64,000 nucleotides of DNA from JABDLO01 sp035327565. GTDB lineage: Bacteria; Bacteroidota; Bacteroidia; Chitinophagales; Saprospiraceae. Location: the NCBI GenBank assembly GCA_035327565.1, contig DAOLDB010000016.1, positions 1 to 64,000 of the forward strand. Reading direction: 5' to 3'. The notes under the pieces are model-generated. The model did no database searches. It saw only the letters and a program-made list of their open reading frames with translations, and had not been told where the DNA came from. Positions 37,277 through 45,989 of the stretch are shown piece by piece. The first letter of the stretch is position 1. Each line of letters opens with the position of its first letter. Both the position numbers and the translations under genes were made by a program.

Positions 37277-38329
37277 ATGGAGAACTTTACAAACCACTGT
37301 TTCAATTGTAATTATGAATTCAATGCCAAAGAAAAGCACTGTCCTGCTTGTGGACAACTCAACAGACCGACTGAGCTTAAAGTGTTTTCACTCATCCGTG
37401 AATTGTTAGATCAAATATTTAACCTCAATTCGCGGCTTTTTAAAACATTAAAGTACATTTGGAAACCTTCTTTTCTGACAAAAGAGTATATCGCCGGTCG
37501 GAGGTTAACATATATTAATCCCGGCAGATTGTTTATTTTCACTATACTTATTTTTTTCGGCTCTATACTATTCTTTTTATCTGAAAACATTGATCAAGTC
37601 AATATATATGCAGGAGGAATCAGCATTGAAAAAACTTTGTCAAAATCAGAACTATTGGATAATTACGATGCATTTGTAGGTGAGTATAACCTCACTGCCC
37701 GGGAAACTCTGTTGACAGATAGTATTAGAAATACGGTTTTCAAAAACATTAAGAATCTGGACAGCAATTATATCAAACTGGATGTGATTAACTTTGGAAT
37801 GAGAGATAGCCTCAAAAACCAAAAATATCTTTTAAAAGATATTATGGGTTTAAGTTACGACTCCATTTTCATGAAATATAATGTAGATCATTGGCTTGAA
37901 AAATTATTGGTAAAACAAAGCATAAAGACCTACAAGAACCCCAGTGGCTCCCTGAAATATCTCATAAGTAATTCTTTTTGGATCATCATACTGAATATAT
38001 TATTTACTGCTCTGTTTATGAAGTTATTGTATATCCGGCGCAATCGGTATCTGATTGAACATGTAATTCTCCTTTGCAATATACATTCTTTAGTTTTTAT
38101 AGTTTTAACCTTGATGTTTCTTCTATCCGTGATTTCGAGTAAGGTGCTGATATACAACTCCATTGTTGGCCCAATTCTATTAATTTTAGCATGGCTATCA
38201 TTCAAAAGATATTACGGTCAAGGAATTTTTAAAACCATTGTTAAATTTATCATTTATTTGTATGTGTATTTTTTCTCATTAATCTTTTTTCTTGTTTTTA
38301 TTTTACTGGTTAGTTTTTTAATCTTTTAA
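37277..38329 (+). CDS. DUF3667-domain membrane protein
   Basis: The 350-residue protein opens with a zinc-ribbon-like pair CFNCNYEF and CPACGQ (about 8-28), then the DUF3667 block YIWKPSFLTKEYIAGRRLTYINPGRLFIF (about 63-91), and several membrane helices in the middle and C-terminal third. The function is unknown. The start at 37277 agrees with the promoter position. Its TAA stop is directly followed by the ATG of gatB, so the two are almost certainly co-transcribed, an unexplained pairing. Confidence 0.8.
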   Translation: MENFTNHCFNCNYEFNAKEKHCPACGQLNRPTELKVFSLIRELLDQIFNLNSRLFKTLKYIWKPSFLTKEYIAGRRLTYINPGRLFIFTILIFFGSILFFLSENIDQVNIYAGGISIEKTLSKSELLDNYDAFVGEYNLTARETLLTDSIRNTVFKNIKNLDSNYIKLDVINFGMRDSLKNQKYLLKDIMGLSYDSIFMKYNVDHWLEKLLVKQSIKTYKNPSGSLKYLISNSFWIIILNILFTALFMKLLYIRRNRYLIEHVILLCNIHSLVFIVLTLMFLLSVISSKVLIYNSIVGPILLILAWLSFKRYYGQGIFKTIVKFIIYLYVYFFSLIFFLVFILLVSFLIF

Positions 38330-39793
38330 ATGGATAATAAGGATGTGCCCTGGGAAATGGTGGTAGGGCTCGAAATTCATGTGCAAATCAACAGCAAAAG
38401 CAAAGCATTTTGTAGTGATCAAAATCAATTTATTGATGAACCCAACCGGTTTATCAGCCCCATTACATTAGCCCACCCCGGCACCCTTCCCAGGTATAAT
38501 GAATATCATATAGAATCTGCAGTAAAATTGGGGAGTTCCTTTGGCTCGAAGATAAACAACATAAGCTATTTTGACCGTAAAAACTATTTTTATCCGGATT
38601 TGCCGAAAGGCTATCAGATCACTCAGGATGAAAAACCCATTTGCACCGGGGGTGTCTTTACTTTTCCTATGGGGGACGGCTCCACAAAAAACCTTCGTAT
38701 ACATCACATCCATATGGAGGAGGATGCTGGAAAATCTATTCACGATCAACATCCGGATAAAACTTTCCTGGACTTCAACCGGGCCGGGGTACCATTGCTG
38801 GAAATAGTGACAGAACCAGAATTATATCATCCGGATGAAGTATTTTATTGCATTCATCATATGCAAATGCTGGTTCGCTATCTGGGCATTTCGGATGGTA
38901 ACATGGAAGAAGGTTCTTTCAGATGCGACTGCAATGTTTCAGTAAAAAGAAAAAACGATATTGAATTAGGGGTACGTTGTGAAATAAAAAATCTAAATTC
39001 CAAAAAATTTGCCAGGAATGCTGTGGAATTTGAAAAGGATCGTCAAATCAAGCTCATTAAGAACGGCGGTAAAGTAAAAAAGACTACTTTATTATTTGAT
39101 TCGGCAAAAGGGAGAACTTTTCCCATGAGAGACAAGGAAGAAGTCAATGATTACAGGTATTTTAATGATCCTGACTTACCCCCGGTAGTGTTATCTGAAA
39201 AATATATCAAGCGTATCATAGCTCATATGCCGACCACTCCCTTTGAATGGTACACAAAACTCACCACAAATTATGGGCTTACAGTAAAAGAAGCCGAAAT
39301 TTTAATTGAAAATAAACCATGTATTTTCTTATTAGAAAAAATGATTGAAACAGGAGCCGGGATCAGGGAGTCGGTATTACTGATCATCAATAAAATAGTG
39401 CCTTCACCACAAATCACGGATGAGCGCCTTTTCGACCAGGATAAAGTCGTTCATCGTTTATGTGAGTTTATATCAATTATAGAGGATGGGACAGTAAGCA
39501 AATCCGTTGCATATCAGTTTTTATTTGACGAACTTGTACGAAAGCATTTTGACATTGACTTAACTGATCTGGCGGTTGAACTGAATTTAATTCAAACTTC
39601 GGACATGCACCGTATCAATGAATGGATACAAGATGTTATGGATAAAAATCCGGACCGGGTGAAGGAGTACCGCAAAGGAAAAAAGAATCTGATTGGTTTT
39701 TTCATGGGTCAGATCATGCGGATTTCCGGAGGAAAAGCCAATCCTAATCAAGTGAAATCCATATTGATTGAATTTTTAAAGTCTCCTTCCTAA
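38330..39793 (+). CDS. gatB: Asp/Glu-tRNA amidotransferase subunit B
   Basis: GatB carries the kinase and tRNA-binding site of the GatCAB complex, which converts Glu-tRNA-Gln (and Asp-tRNA-Asn) to the amides. The 487-residue protein has VGLEIHVQI (about 13-21), the active-site region FDRKNYFYPDLPKGYQITQ (about 81-99), EEDAGKSIH, and the tRNA-binding tail helical domain ending near 485. The expected CLGLPGTLP block is replaced by LAHPGTLPRYN. gatA and gatC are not in this window. It is coupled to the DUF3667 gene. Confidence 0.95.
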   Translation: MDNKDVPWEMVVGLEIHVQINSKSKAFCSDQNQFIDEPNRFISPITLAHPGTLPRYNEYHIESAVKLGSSFGSKINNISYFDRKNYFYPDLPKGYQITQDEKPICTGGVFTFPMGDGSTKNLRIHHIHMEEDAGKSIHDQHPDKTFLDFNRAGVPLLEIVTEPELYHPDEVFYCIHHMQMLVRYLGISDGNMEEGSFRCDCNVSVKRKNDIELGVRCEIKNLNSKKFARNAVEFEKDRQIKLIKNGGKVKKTTLLFDSAKGRTFPMRDKEEVNDYRYFNDPDLPPVVLSEKYIKRIIAHMPTTPFEWYTKLTTNYGLTVKEAEILIENKPCIFLLEKMIETGAGIRESVLLIINKIVPSPQITDERLFDQDKVVHRLCEFISIIEDGTVSKSVAYQFLFDELVRKHFDIDLTDLAVELNLIQTSDMHRINEWIQDVMDKNPDRVKEYRKGKKNLIGFFMGQIMRISGGKANPNQVKSILIEFLKSPS

Positions 39794-39971
39794 ATCGATG
39801 ATAAGTTCAGATTCTATAAAACCAGGAAGGTAAAGAAGTTTAACAATGAATCCAAAAGAGTTTTAAAGGAGGATTACAAACTTCAAAATACCCGATAAGA
39901 ATAAAAACTCAATTAAAATTTCTAAAAAACAAAGAAAGTGCTATCTTGCTATGAATACGACCTGATCAACT

Positions 39972-40295
39972 TTGAAAACAGAACTTACAAAACTTTATTA
40001 TTCAATAGGTGAGGTATCTGAAATGTTCGATGTTTCCCCCTCATTGATCAGATATTGGGAAAGTGAATTCACCCATTTACGTCCAAAAAAAAATAGAAAA
40101 GGAGACCGGCAGTTTACAAAGAAAGACATAGAGAATTTACGCCGTATATACATTTTGGTAAAGGAGAGAGGATTTACATTAGAAGGAGCAAAACGAGAAT
40201 TGAAAAACCCTACAATTAACCGTTCAAAGGAAGATGCAAAAACCAGGCTCATTCAATTGAGTAAAAAGTTGAAAAATTTAAGGGATGAATTATAA
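39972..40295 (+). CDS. MerR-family regulator (TTG start)
   Basis: The 107-residue protein has the MerR winged helix: YYSIGEVSEMFDVSPSLIRYWESEFTHLRP (about 9-38), then KKNRKGDRQFTKKDIENLRRI and a coiled-coil tail. There is no effector domain. The start must be TTG: an in-frame TGA lies 9 bases upstream, no ATG precedes the domain, and TTG gives the expected short lead. In many Bacteroidota this gene follows the M23 gene, and here DUF3667 and gatB lie between them. It is convergent with the next gene and overlaps it by 6 bases. Confidence 0.85.
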   Translation: MKTELTKLYYSIGEVSEMFDVSPSLIRYWESEFTHLRPKKNRKGDRQFTKKDIENLRRIYILVKERGFTLEGAKRELKNPTINRSKEDAKTRLIQLSKKLKNLRDEL

Positions 40296-40904
40296 TTCTC
40301 TGACATCAACTGATGAATGAGCCAATTCCAGATCCCGGTGGTCATTTGATGCTATGATCACAGTTCTTTTGGGTGTGAATTTTTCTAATTGGTCATAAAA
40401 CCAGGCACGTGCCATTTCATCCAGGTATGCTGTGGGTTCATCAAAAAGCAGCAAAGGAGAATCACTCCAAAGCGCCAATGCCAACTGCAAGCGTTGATTC
40501 ATACCACTGGAATAATTTTCGATTCTTTTATTCTGACTAATTGTAAAGTCAAAAAAGGAACTAAAAGCACTCCAATCCCCTTTGTGTGCTGCCCTTTTGA
40601 ATCGAAAATGAAAATCGAATTGCTCCTTAATAGTAAACTCCCGAATCAGTTGAGTATATGGAGCTACAAATGATATATAGGCAAACATCTTATCCTTAGT
40701 AATTACTTGCTCATCGTACAAGTAGGATACCTTTCCGGAGGTAGGACTTAAAAAGCCGGCGGTCATTTTCATTAAAGTTGATTTACCGCTTCCGTTAGGC
40801 CCTTTAATCCCAACCATTAAACCCGATTCAAAAGTGTGATTCACATCTTTCAATATCCATTGGTATCGGTATCTTTTGGATATATTACACAATTTGACTT
40901 CCAA
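40290..40904 (-). CDS. ABC transporter ATP-binding protein (TTG start)
   Basis: The 204-residue protein is one ABC nucleotide-binding domain: Walker A GPNGSGKST (about 35-43), signature NYSSGMNQRL (about 136-145), Walker B LLLFDEPTAYLDE, and a switch-type ASNDHRD. It resembles single-domain ATPases of gliding or heme-type exporters, but no permease is beside it. The start at TTG 40904 is forced by an in-frame TAA 12 to 15 bases upstream and no nearby ATG. It may be the tail of the lpx operon (75 bases after lpxA). Confidence 0.85.
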   Translation of the reverse strand: MEVKLCNISKRYRYQWILKDVNHTFESGLMVGIKGPNGSGKSTLMKMTAGFLSPTSGKVSYLYDEQVITKDKMFAYISFVAPYTQLIREFTIKEQFDFHFRFKRAAHKGDWSAFSSFFDFTISQNKRIENYSSGMNQRLQLALALWSDSPLLLFDEPTAYLDEMARAWFYDQLEKFTPKRTVIIASNDHRDLELAHSSVDVREL

Positions 40905-40979
40905 TGTTCTGATTATTTAGAGTGAATATTCTTATTGGCATTTGATTCAATAAGTAAAATTGAACGAATAAATTCCCAA

Positions 40980-41762
40980 CTATACACTTCTCTTCCTCAT
41001 AAATCCTCTCATAATGCCTCGTTGTGAGTTATCAATAAATTCAAGAATGTTGCTCTTGAATTCAGTATTTTCAATTTCATTCTCAATGATATCCAAAGCT
41101 TTTTGTAATCTATATCCTTTGACAAAAAGTACCCGGTAAATATCCTGAATGTGGTGGATTTCAGTGCCGGTCATACCAGTTCTTTCCATCCCTACCCGAT
41201 TGACTCCGGTATAAGATACCGGTTCCCGGGCCGCCTTCACATAGGGCGGAATGTCTTTCCTAACCAAAGTGCCCCCACCCAGCATGCTCAACTTTCCCAC
41301 TTTGCCAAATTGGTGCACTGCAACCAGGCCCCCTAATATCGCATAATCACCTATAAATACATGGCCGGCCAGGTTGACATTATTAGATAATACCACATGT
41401 TGCCCAATCACACAATCATGGGCAATATGCACGTAAGCCATGAGCAGGCTATGATCTCCAATTACGGTCTTACCTGTAGCATCCGTCCCTATGTTCAGGG
41501 TACAATATTCCCTGATGGTCACAAAGTCACCTATTTGAAGAAAAGTTTTTTCACCTTTGTACTTCTTATCCTGAGGTATGGTGCCTAAAACTGCTCCGGT
41601 AAAAATTTTAACATATTTACCTATACGTACCCCATTCATAATGACAGCATGAGAGCCTATGACAGAGCCTTCACCAATGACGACATCATCTTCAATAACA
41701 ACATAAGGGCCTAATTCAACGGAAGGATGAATTTGTGCATGAGGGCTGACAAAATGGTTCAT
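40980..41762 (-). CDS. lpxA: UDP-N-acetylglucosamine acyltransferase
   Basis: LpxA adds the 3-O-acyl chain to UDP-GlcNAc, the first step of lipid A synthesis. The 260-residue protein is a left-handed beta-helix of hexapeptide repeats (about 1-190), with the catalytic His in YVHIAHDCVIGQHVVLSNN (about 120-138), and a helical C-terminal domain (IQDIYRVLF and following). It lies 2 bases after lpxC/fabZ. Confidence 0.95.
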   Translation of the reverse strand: MNHFVSPHAQIHPSVELGPYVVIEDDVVIGEGSVIGSHAVIMNGVRIGKYVKIFTGAVLGTIPQDKKYKGEKTFLQIGDFVTIREYCTLNIGTDATGKTVIGDHSLLMAYVHIAHDCVIGQHVVLSNNVNLAGHVFIGDYAILGGLVAVHQFGKVGKLSMLGGGTLVRKDIPPYVKAAREPVSYTGVNRVGMERTGMTGTEIHHIQDIYRVLFVKGYRLQKALDIIENEIENTEFKSNILEFIDNSQRGIMRGFMRKRSV

Positions 41763-41764
41763 TT

Positions 41765-43147
41765 CTAGCGGGCCTTTATAATCTGAGCAACCAACTCCCC
41801 CTCTGAAACGATTCTGTTCCCTACATATGCGGTCCCCTGCATATGGACAATTCCTCTCCTTATTGGCGACAATAGCTCCATCTTTAGCAATAATGTATCT
41901 CCAGGTACCACTTTGTTTTTAAATTTCACATTATCCATTTTTAAAAAATAAGTATCCCAATCTGCTGGTGATTCTACATTACTTAACGCAAGTATGCCAC
42001 CCGTTTGAGCAAGCGCCTCCATTTGGAGGACCCCAGGAAAAATCGGATTTCCGGGAAAATGTCCCTGGAAGAAAGCTTCATTAAAAGTGACATTTTTTAC
42101 TCCAACAACCTTTGAATCAGTAAGTTCAATAATTTTGTCTACCAACAAAAAAGGATAACGGTGAGGAAGAAAACTTTTTATTCCTTCCAGATCAAATACA
42201 GGAGCGCTATCCGCGTCATAAACCGGCTTCCCTCTTAGTCGCTTTTCTTCAAGAACCGCTTTTTTCAGGATTTTTGCAAATTCTATATTACTCTTATGTC
42301 CGGGTCTCTTTGCGATGATCCTGGCATGTACCGGCTGACCAATCAAAGTCAGGTCGCCCAAAATGTCCATGATTTTATGTCTTGCCGGTTCATTATCGAA
42401 AAGCATAGATGAAGGATCTAAATGATCCCTCACTGAAACTCCCGGAAAACCTAATCTCTCCGCAAGTTGATTCACCTGATCCTGATTATAATTCAAGTCA
42501 TTGATAATGATAGCTGTATCAGCGCTTCCCCCTTTTATCATTTGTTTTGCGAAAAGTCCCTCAATTTCACTCAGTAGTACAAATGTCCTGCAACGTGAAA
42601 TTTCTTTTTTAAAATCTCCAATTTCACGAAGTTCTGCATATTGTGATGACAGTGTGGTCCCAGGATAATCAATCATGGCAAGGATTTCCAGATGATCAGA
42701 AGGCATTGCAAAATATTCTGACCCTGTTTCACTATCCACAAAATGGATGAATTCTGCCGGTTTATATACTTCAATTTCTTTATCGGATGGGACTACTCCA
42801 GCCTTCTCAATTAAATCAATAAAATCTCTGGCACTGCCATTCATGATAGGTACCTCACTCTCTGTGATCCCGATGATAGCATCATTCACACCACAGCTAT
42901 GCATGGCAGCCAAAATATGCTCTACAGTATGAACAACTGCTTCCCCCTTCATCAACGAAGTACCTCTAGTAGTTGAGAATACATAGTTTAAGTCAGCTGG
43001 AATATCATCCCCACCATCCATATCCAATCTTCTGAATTTTATTCCCTCCCCGGCTTGAGCAGGATAAAGGACAAGCATAGAATCCTTTCCCCTATGGAGC
43101 CCTTTCCCCTGAATACTGACTTTTCTCCCTATTGTACCTCTCTTCAT
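41765..43147 (-). CDS. lpxC-fabZ: LpxC-FabZ bifunctional protein
   Basis: This is the Bacteroidota fusion of LpxC (UDP-3-O-acyl-GlcNAc deacetylase, the committed step to lipid A) with FabZ (3-hydroxyacyl-ACP dehydratase). LpxC covers about residues 1-300 with zinc residues in HTVEHILAAMHSCG (about 75-88) and HKIMDILGDLTLIG (about 243-256). FabZ covers about 315-460 with LPHRYPFLLVD, the catalytic His in GHFPGNPIFPG and Glu in QMEALAQTGG. The fusion puts two enzymes that compete for the same hydroxyacyl-ACP pool in one polypeptide. ATG 43147 is preferred; the longest frame would begin with TTG at 43198. Confidence 0.97.
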   Translation of the reverse strand: MKRGTIGRKVSIQGKGLHRGKDSMLVLYPAQAGEGIKFRRLDMDGGDDIPADLNYVFSTTRGTSLMKGEAVVHTVEHILAAMHSCGVNDAIIGITESEVPIMNGSARDFIDLIEKAGVVPSDKEIEVYKPAEFIHFVDSETGSEYFAMPSDHLEILAMIDYPGTTLSSQYAELREIGDFKKEISRCRTFVLLSEIEGLFAKQMIKGGSADTAIIINDLNYNQDQVNQLAERLGFPGVSVRDHLDPSSMLFDNEPARHKIMDILGDLTLIGQPVHARIIAKRPGHKSNIEFAKILKKAVLEEKRLRGKPVYDADSAPVFDLEGIKSFLPHRYPFLLVDKIIELTDSKVVGVKNVTFNEAFFQGHFPGNPIFPGVLQMEALAQTGGILALSNVESPADWDTYFLKMDNVKFKNKVVPGDTLLLKMELLSPIRRGIVHMQGTAYVGNRIVSEGELVAQIIKAR

Positions 43148-43323
43148 ACTTTTCGCTTTTATTGTTTCATTAAACAAAATATCAAGGCAAACTTCCAAAT
43201 AAACAAAAGTTTATATTTTTCGATACTCCATATCCTGGTTCACTTCTCTGTTCTGAAAAATGGATATATATTTTACCACTTGAAAGCCACCCATTGTATA
43301 TATGTTTCTGATGAGTCCTTACT

Positions 43324-44382
43324 TTATTCTGAATCACTATTGTCAGATTTGGCCCCTTCCGATTGATCCAGACGCCTTTCTATTTCCCTGATTCTATTCA
43401 CAATATCGGGAAGCTTTTTAAAATAAATATATGATTTTAAATAATTTTGATAGTCAATGGCAGGGTAACCATATAATTTGGTGCCGGGTTGTGACACTGA
43501 AGATGACACACCGCTTTGGGCTTGTACTACAGTTTGATCAGCGATTTCAATATGCCCGACAAAACCTGCCTGACCACCAATCATACAATGATTTCCAATC
43601 GTTGTACTACCGCTTACTCCGACCTGAGCAGCGATGGCCGTATGTGTACCAATTTTGGCATTATGGGCGATTTGAATAAGATTGTCTAATTTACTACCAC
43701 TCCCGATTCTGGTTTCTTCAATTGTAGCTCTGTCAATGACCGTACAAGCGCCAATTTCAACATTATCTTCGATAACCACATGACCTATTTGAGGTATTTT
43801 TTTATATACTCCATCATTCTCTCTGGCATATCCGAATCCATCACAACCAATTACAGCGTTGCTATGGATGATACAATTATCTCCAATCACCGTTCTAAAA
43901 TAAATTTTTACTCCCGGATATATCAGACAGTATTTCCCAATAACCACTTCGGGGCCTATATATACCTGATCACCAATACAAGTGTCATTTCCGATGGTAG
44001 TTCCAGGCCCTATCACACAATATTGGCCGACAATGACATTACTACCCAAATGAGCAGACGAATGGATCTGATGATGATTGCCATGCAAAAATTCGTGCTT
44101 CCTTGGGTTGAATAATTCCAAAATGTCAGCCATTGCCCTGTAAACATCCTTTACCCTTATTACTGCTGCATTTACTTTGTCCACCAGATCCATAGAGTCA
44201 GGAATAATAATTATACTGGCTTTTGTGGTGTAAATCAATGGTTCATACCGGGGAATAGCCACAAATGTAAGGTTGCCCGGCCCTGCATGATGTATGCTGG
44301 ATGCGGAAGAAACAGTTTGTTCAGGGTCGCCAAATAATTGTCCTCCTGTAATTTGCTTGATTAAACCCGCTGTAATTACCAT
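43324..44382 (-). CDS. lpxD: UDP-3-O-acylglucosamine N-acyltransferase
   Basis: LpxD adds the N-linked acyl chain in lipid A synthesis. The N-terminal uridine-binding domain (about 1-100, LIKQITGGQLFGD near the start) is followed by a long hexapeptide beta-helix (about 105-320) with the catalytic region IGCDGFGYARENDGVYKKIPQIGHVVI. The start at Met10 of the longest frame (44382) is preferred because LpxD normally begins a few residues before this motif; 44409 is the alternative. It heads the lpxD-lpxC/fabZ-lpxA run. Confidence 0.95.
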   Translation of the reverse strand: MVITAGLIKQITGGQLFGDPEQTVSSASSIHHAGPGNLTFVAIPRYEPLIYTTKASIIIIPDSMDLVDKVNAAVIRVKDVYRAMADILELFNPRKHEFLHGNHHQIHSSAHLGSNVIVGQYCVIGPGTTIGNDTCIGDQVYIGPEVVIGKYCLIYPGVKIYFRTVIGDNCIIHSNAVIGCDGFGYARENDGVYKKIPQIGHVVIEDNVEIGACTVIDRATIEETRIGSGSKLDNLIQIAHNAKIGTHTAIAAQVGVSGSTTIGNHCMIGGQAGFVGHIEIADQTVVQAQSGVSSSVSQPGTKLYGYPAIDYQNYLKSYIYFKKLPDIVNRIREIERRLDQSEGAKSDNSDSE

Positions 44383-44400
44383 GAAGTAAAGGTAAGGAAA

Positions 44401-44434
44401 TTGACGCATAATTTACCTGATCATTCTATCTTTG
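44401..44434 (+). promoter_or_regulatory. Promoter of hemC
   Basis: A -33 TTG (44401-44403) and a -7 TATCTTTG (44427-44434) are 23 bases apart, within the range reported for Bacteroidota. The -7 ends only six bases before the hemC ATG at 44441, so the mRNA would start at or next to the start codon. Confidence 0.5.
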
Positions 44435-44440
44435 CAGTCT

Positions 44441-45352
44441 ATGAAAGAATGGATTATTGGAACACGTGGTTCAGACCTTGCGCTCTGGCAGGCCCGTTTT
44501 TTACAAGCGCAACTCAATTCATTGGGTATACAAAGTACACTAAAAATTATTAAAACACAGGGCGATATTTTAGAGGATTTAACTTTTGACAAAATTGAAG
44601 GAAAGGGCTTTTTCACAAAGGAATTGGAAACCGCATTGTTGCGGGAAGAAATTGATCTTGCTGTTCATTCAATGAAAGACCTCCCCACATCTCACGCTAA
44701 TCAATTGATAATAGCCGGAATTTCTGAGAGAGCTACCCCAAATGATGTTTTGCTTATTAGAAAAACCGTCGTAAGCAGCGAAATGCCATTAAAACTACCC
44801 CAGTCTCCTGTCGTCGGGACTTCATCCATAAGGAGAAAAGTACAGCTTAAAGGGTTTCGTAGTGACGCCATATTAAATGACATTCGGGGAAATGTACCGA
44901 CAAGAATAAAGAAATTACAATCAGGTGAGTTTGACGCTATCATCCTGGCAGCGGCCGGTTTAGAAAGGCTTCAGATCAACTTAGATGGATTGGAAGTTAT
45001 TAATTTCCATCCAAGGGAATTTGTTCCAGCCCCGGCACAGGGTATATTGGCTTATCAATGCCATACTGAAAATATCGAAATCAGAAAAATACTGAATAGA
45101 ATACATCATACGGAAACAGCAAAGTGCTCCAATGTTGAAAGAACGGTTTTAAAAATGGCAGACGGGGGATGCCATTTACCCTTAGGTGTTTATTGTGAAA
45201 AAGATAACATGGGTCATTTCCATTGTTCTGCCGTATATGCCCGATCTATACACGATCCGGTCATCAGAGTTTTTGTTTCCAGAAGTACTACTTTTGGTCT
45301 TGCTGAAGAGGTTTTTAGACAACTTTGTAGCAAATCCGATATAAAAATTTAA
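44441..45352 (+). CDS. hemC: Hydroxymethylbilane synthase (porphobilinogen deaminase)
   Basis: HemC joins four porphobilinogen molecules to hydroxymethylbilane in heme and tetrapyrrole synthesis. The 303-residue protein has the opening IIGTRGSDLALWQA, KDLPTS (about 83-88), the RGNVPTRI region, and the dipyrromethane cofactor cysteine in DGGCHLPLGVYC (about 240). ATG 44441 replaces an in-frame TTG at 44432 because that TTG lies inside the -7 box. It is followed by the DnaQ-like gene and hemD on the same strand. Confidence 0.96.
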   Translation: MKEWIIGTRGSDLALWQARFLQAQLNSLGIQSTLKIIKTQGDILEDLTFDKIEGKGFFTKELETALLREEIDLAVHSMKDLPTSHANQLIIAGISERATPNDVLLIRKTVVSSEMPLKLPQSPVVGTSSIRRKVQLKGFRSDAILNDIRGNVPTRIKKLQSGEFDAIILAAAGLERLQINLDGLEVINFHPREFVPAPAQGILAYQCHTENIEIRKILNRIHHTETAKCSNVERTVLKMADGGCHLPLGVYCEKDNMGHFHCSAVYARSIHDPVIRVFVSRSTTFGLAEEVFRQLCSKSDIKI

Positions 45353-45363
45353 AATTTAAGTAT

Positions 45364-45966
45364 ATGTCCGCATTAAAATATTTGGTCTATGATGTTACAC
45401 CGGTACATAAGCCGAGAAACCCTAAAGCGGATTTTTCAGATACATTTTCCTGGCCAAGAGTATTTCATCTGTCCTGGATCATGCTCAACGAAGAATTTAA
45501 GCCCCTCCAGGATTTTGATTGTATCGTGAAAGCAGAAGGTTGGAAGCTCGATGATAAAGTGCTGGAATTTGCAGGCGTTGCCTGGGAAGAAGTGGAGAGA
45601 AAAGCTGATGCCCTGGATGATATTCTTAATCAATTTGCGCAAAGCATTGAAAATGTCAATTATATTATTGCTCATAATATGGACATCCAGGAAAAAGTCA
45701 TCGCAGCAGAATTTCTGAGAAGGGGCATTAAACACAATCTGTTCAAAACTGATAGAATATGTTTGATGCAGGAAGGGACTTATTATTGCAAAATACCTTC
45801 CAAAACCGGTGGATTTAAATGGCCAACTTTAAGAGAATTGCACGCTACATTATTCAATCAGGCTTACACTCCGGCCGGCAATGCAAGAGCAGATGTGATT
45901 GCAGCCAGTCGTTGTTTCATCAAATTAATGAAATCAGGAGCTTTGGAAGACTTGTTTGATGCCTGA
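45364..45966 (+). CDS. DnaQ-like 3'-5' exonuclease fold, catalytically degenerate
   Basis: The 200-residue protein clearly has the RNase H/DnaQ fold of DEDDh exonucleases: WPRVFHLSW, AHNMDIQEKVIAAEFLRR, KWPTLRELHATLF and NARADVIAASRCF. Most catalytic residues are gone. The DxE of motif I reads D10-V-T12, so the Glu is lost. The HNxxFD of motif II reads HNMDIQ, so the Asp is Gln109. The motif III His is Gly172; D177 is kept. It should bind nucleic acid at most. It sits between hemC (11 bases upstream) and hemD (23 bases downstream) and is probably co-transcribed with them. Confidence 0.75.
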   Translation: MSALKYLVYDVTPVHKPRNPKADFSDTFSWPRVFHLSWIMLNEEFKPLQDFDCIVKAEGWKLDDKVLEFAGVAWEEVERKADALDDILNQFAQSIENVNYIIAHNMDIQEKVIAAEFLRRGIKHNLFKTDRICLMQEGTYYCKIPSKTGGFKWPTLRELHATLFNQAYTPAGNARADVIAASRCFIKLMKSGALEDLFDA

Positions 45967-45989
45967 TATAGCTTATTAATACCCGAAAA

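Noticed and set aside
44432..44440. TTG start giving hemC three more residues
   Set aside because: It lies in the -7 box and the ATG at 44441 gives the usual HemC N-terminus.
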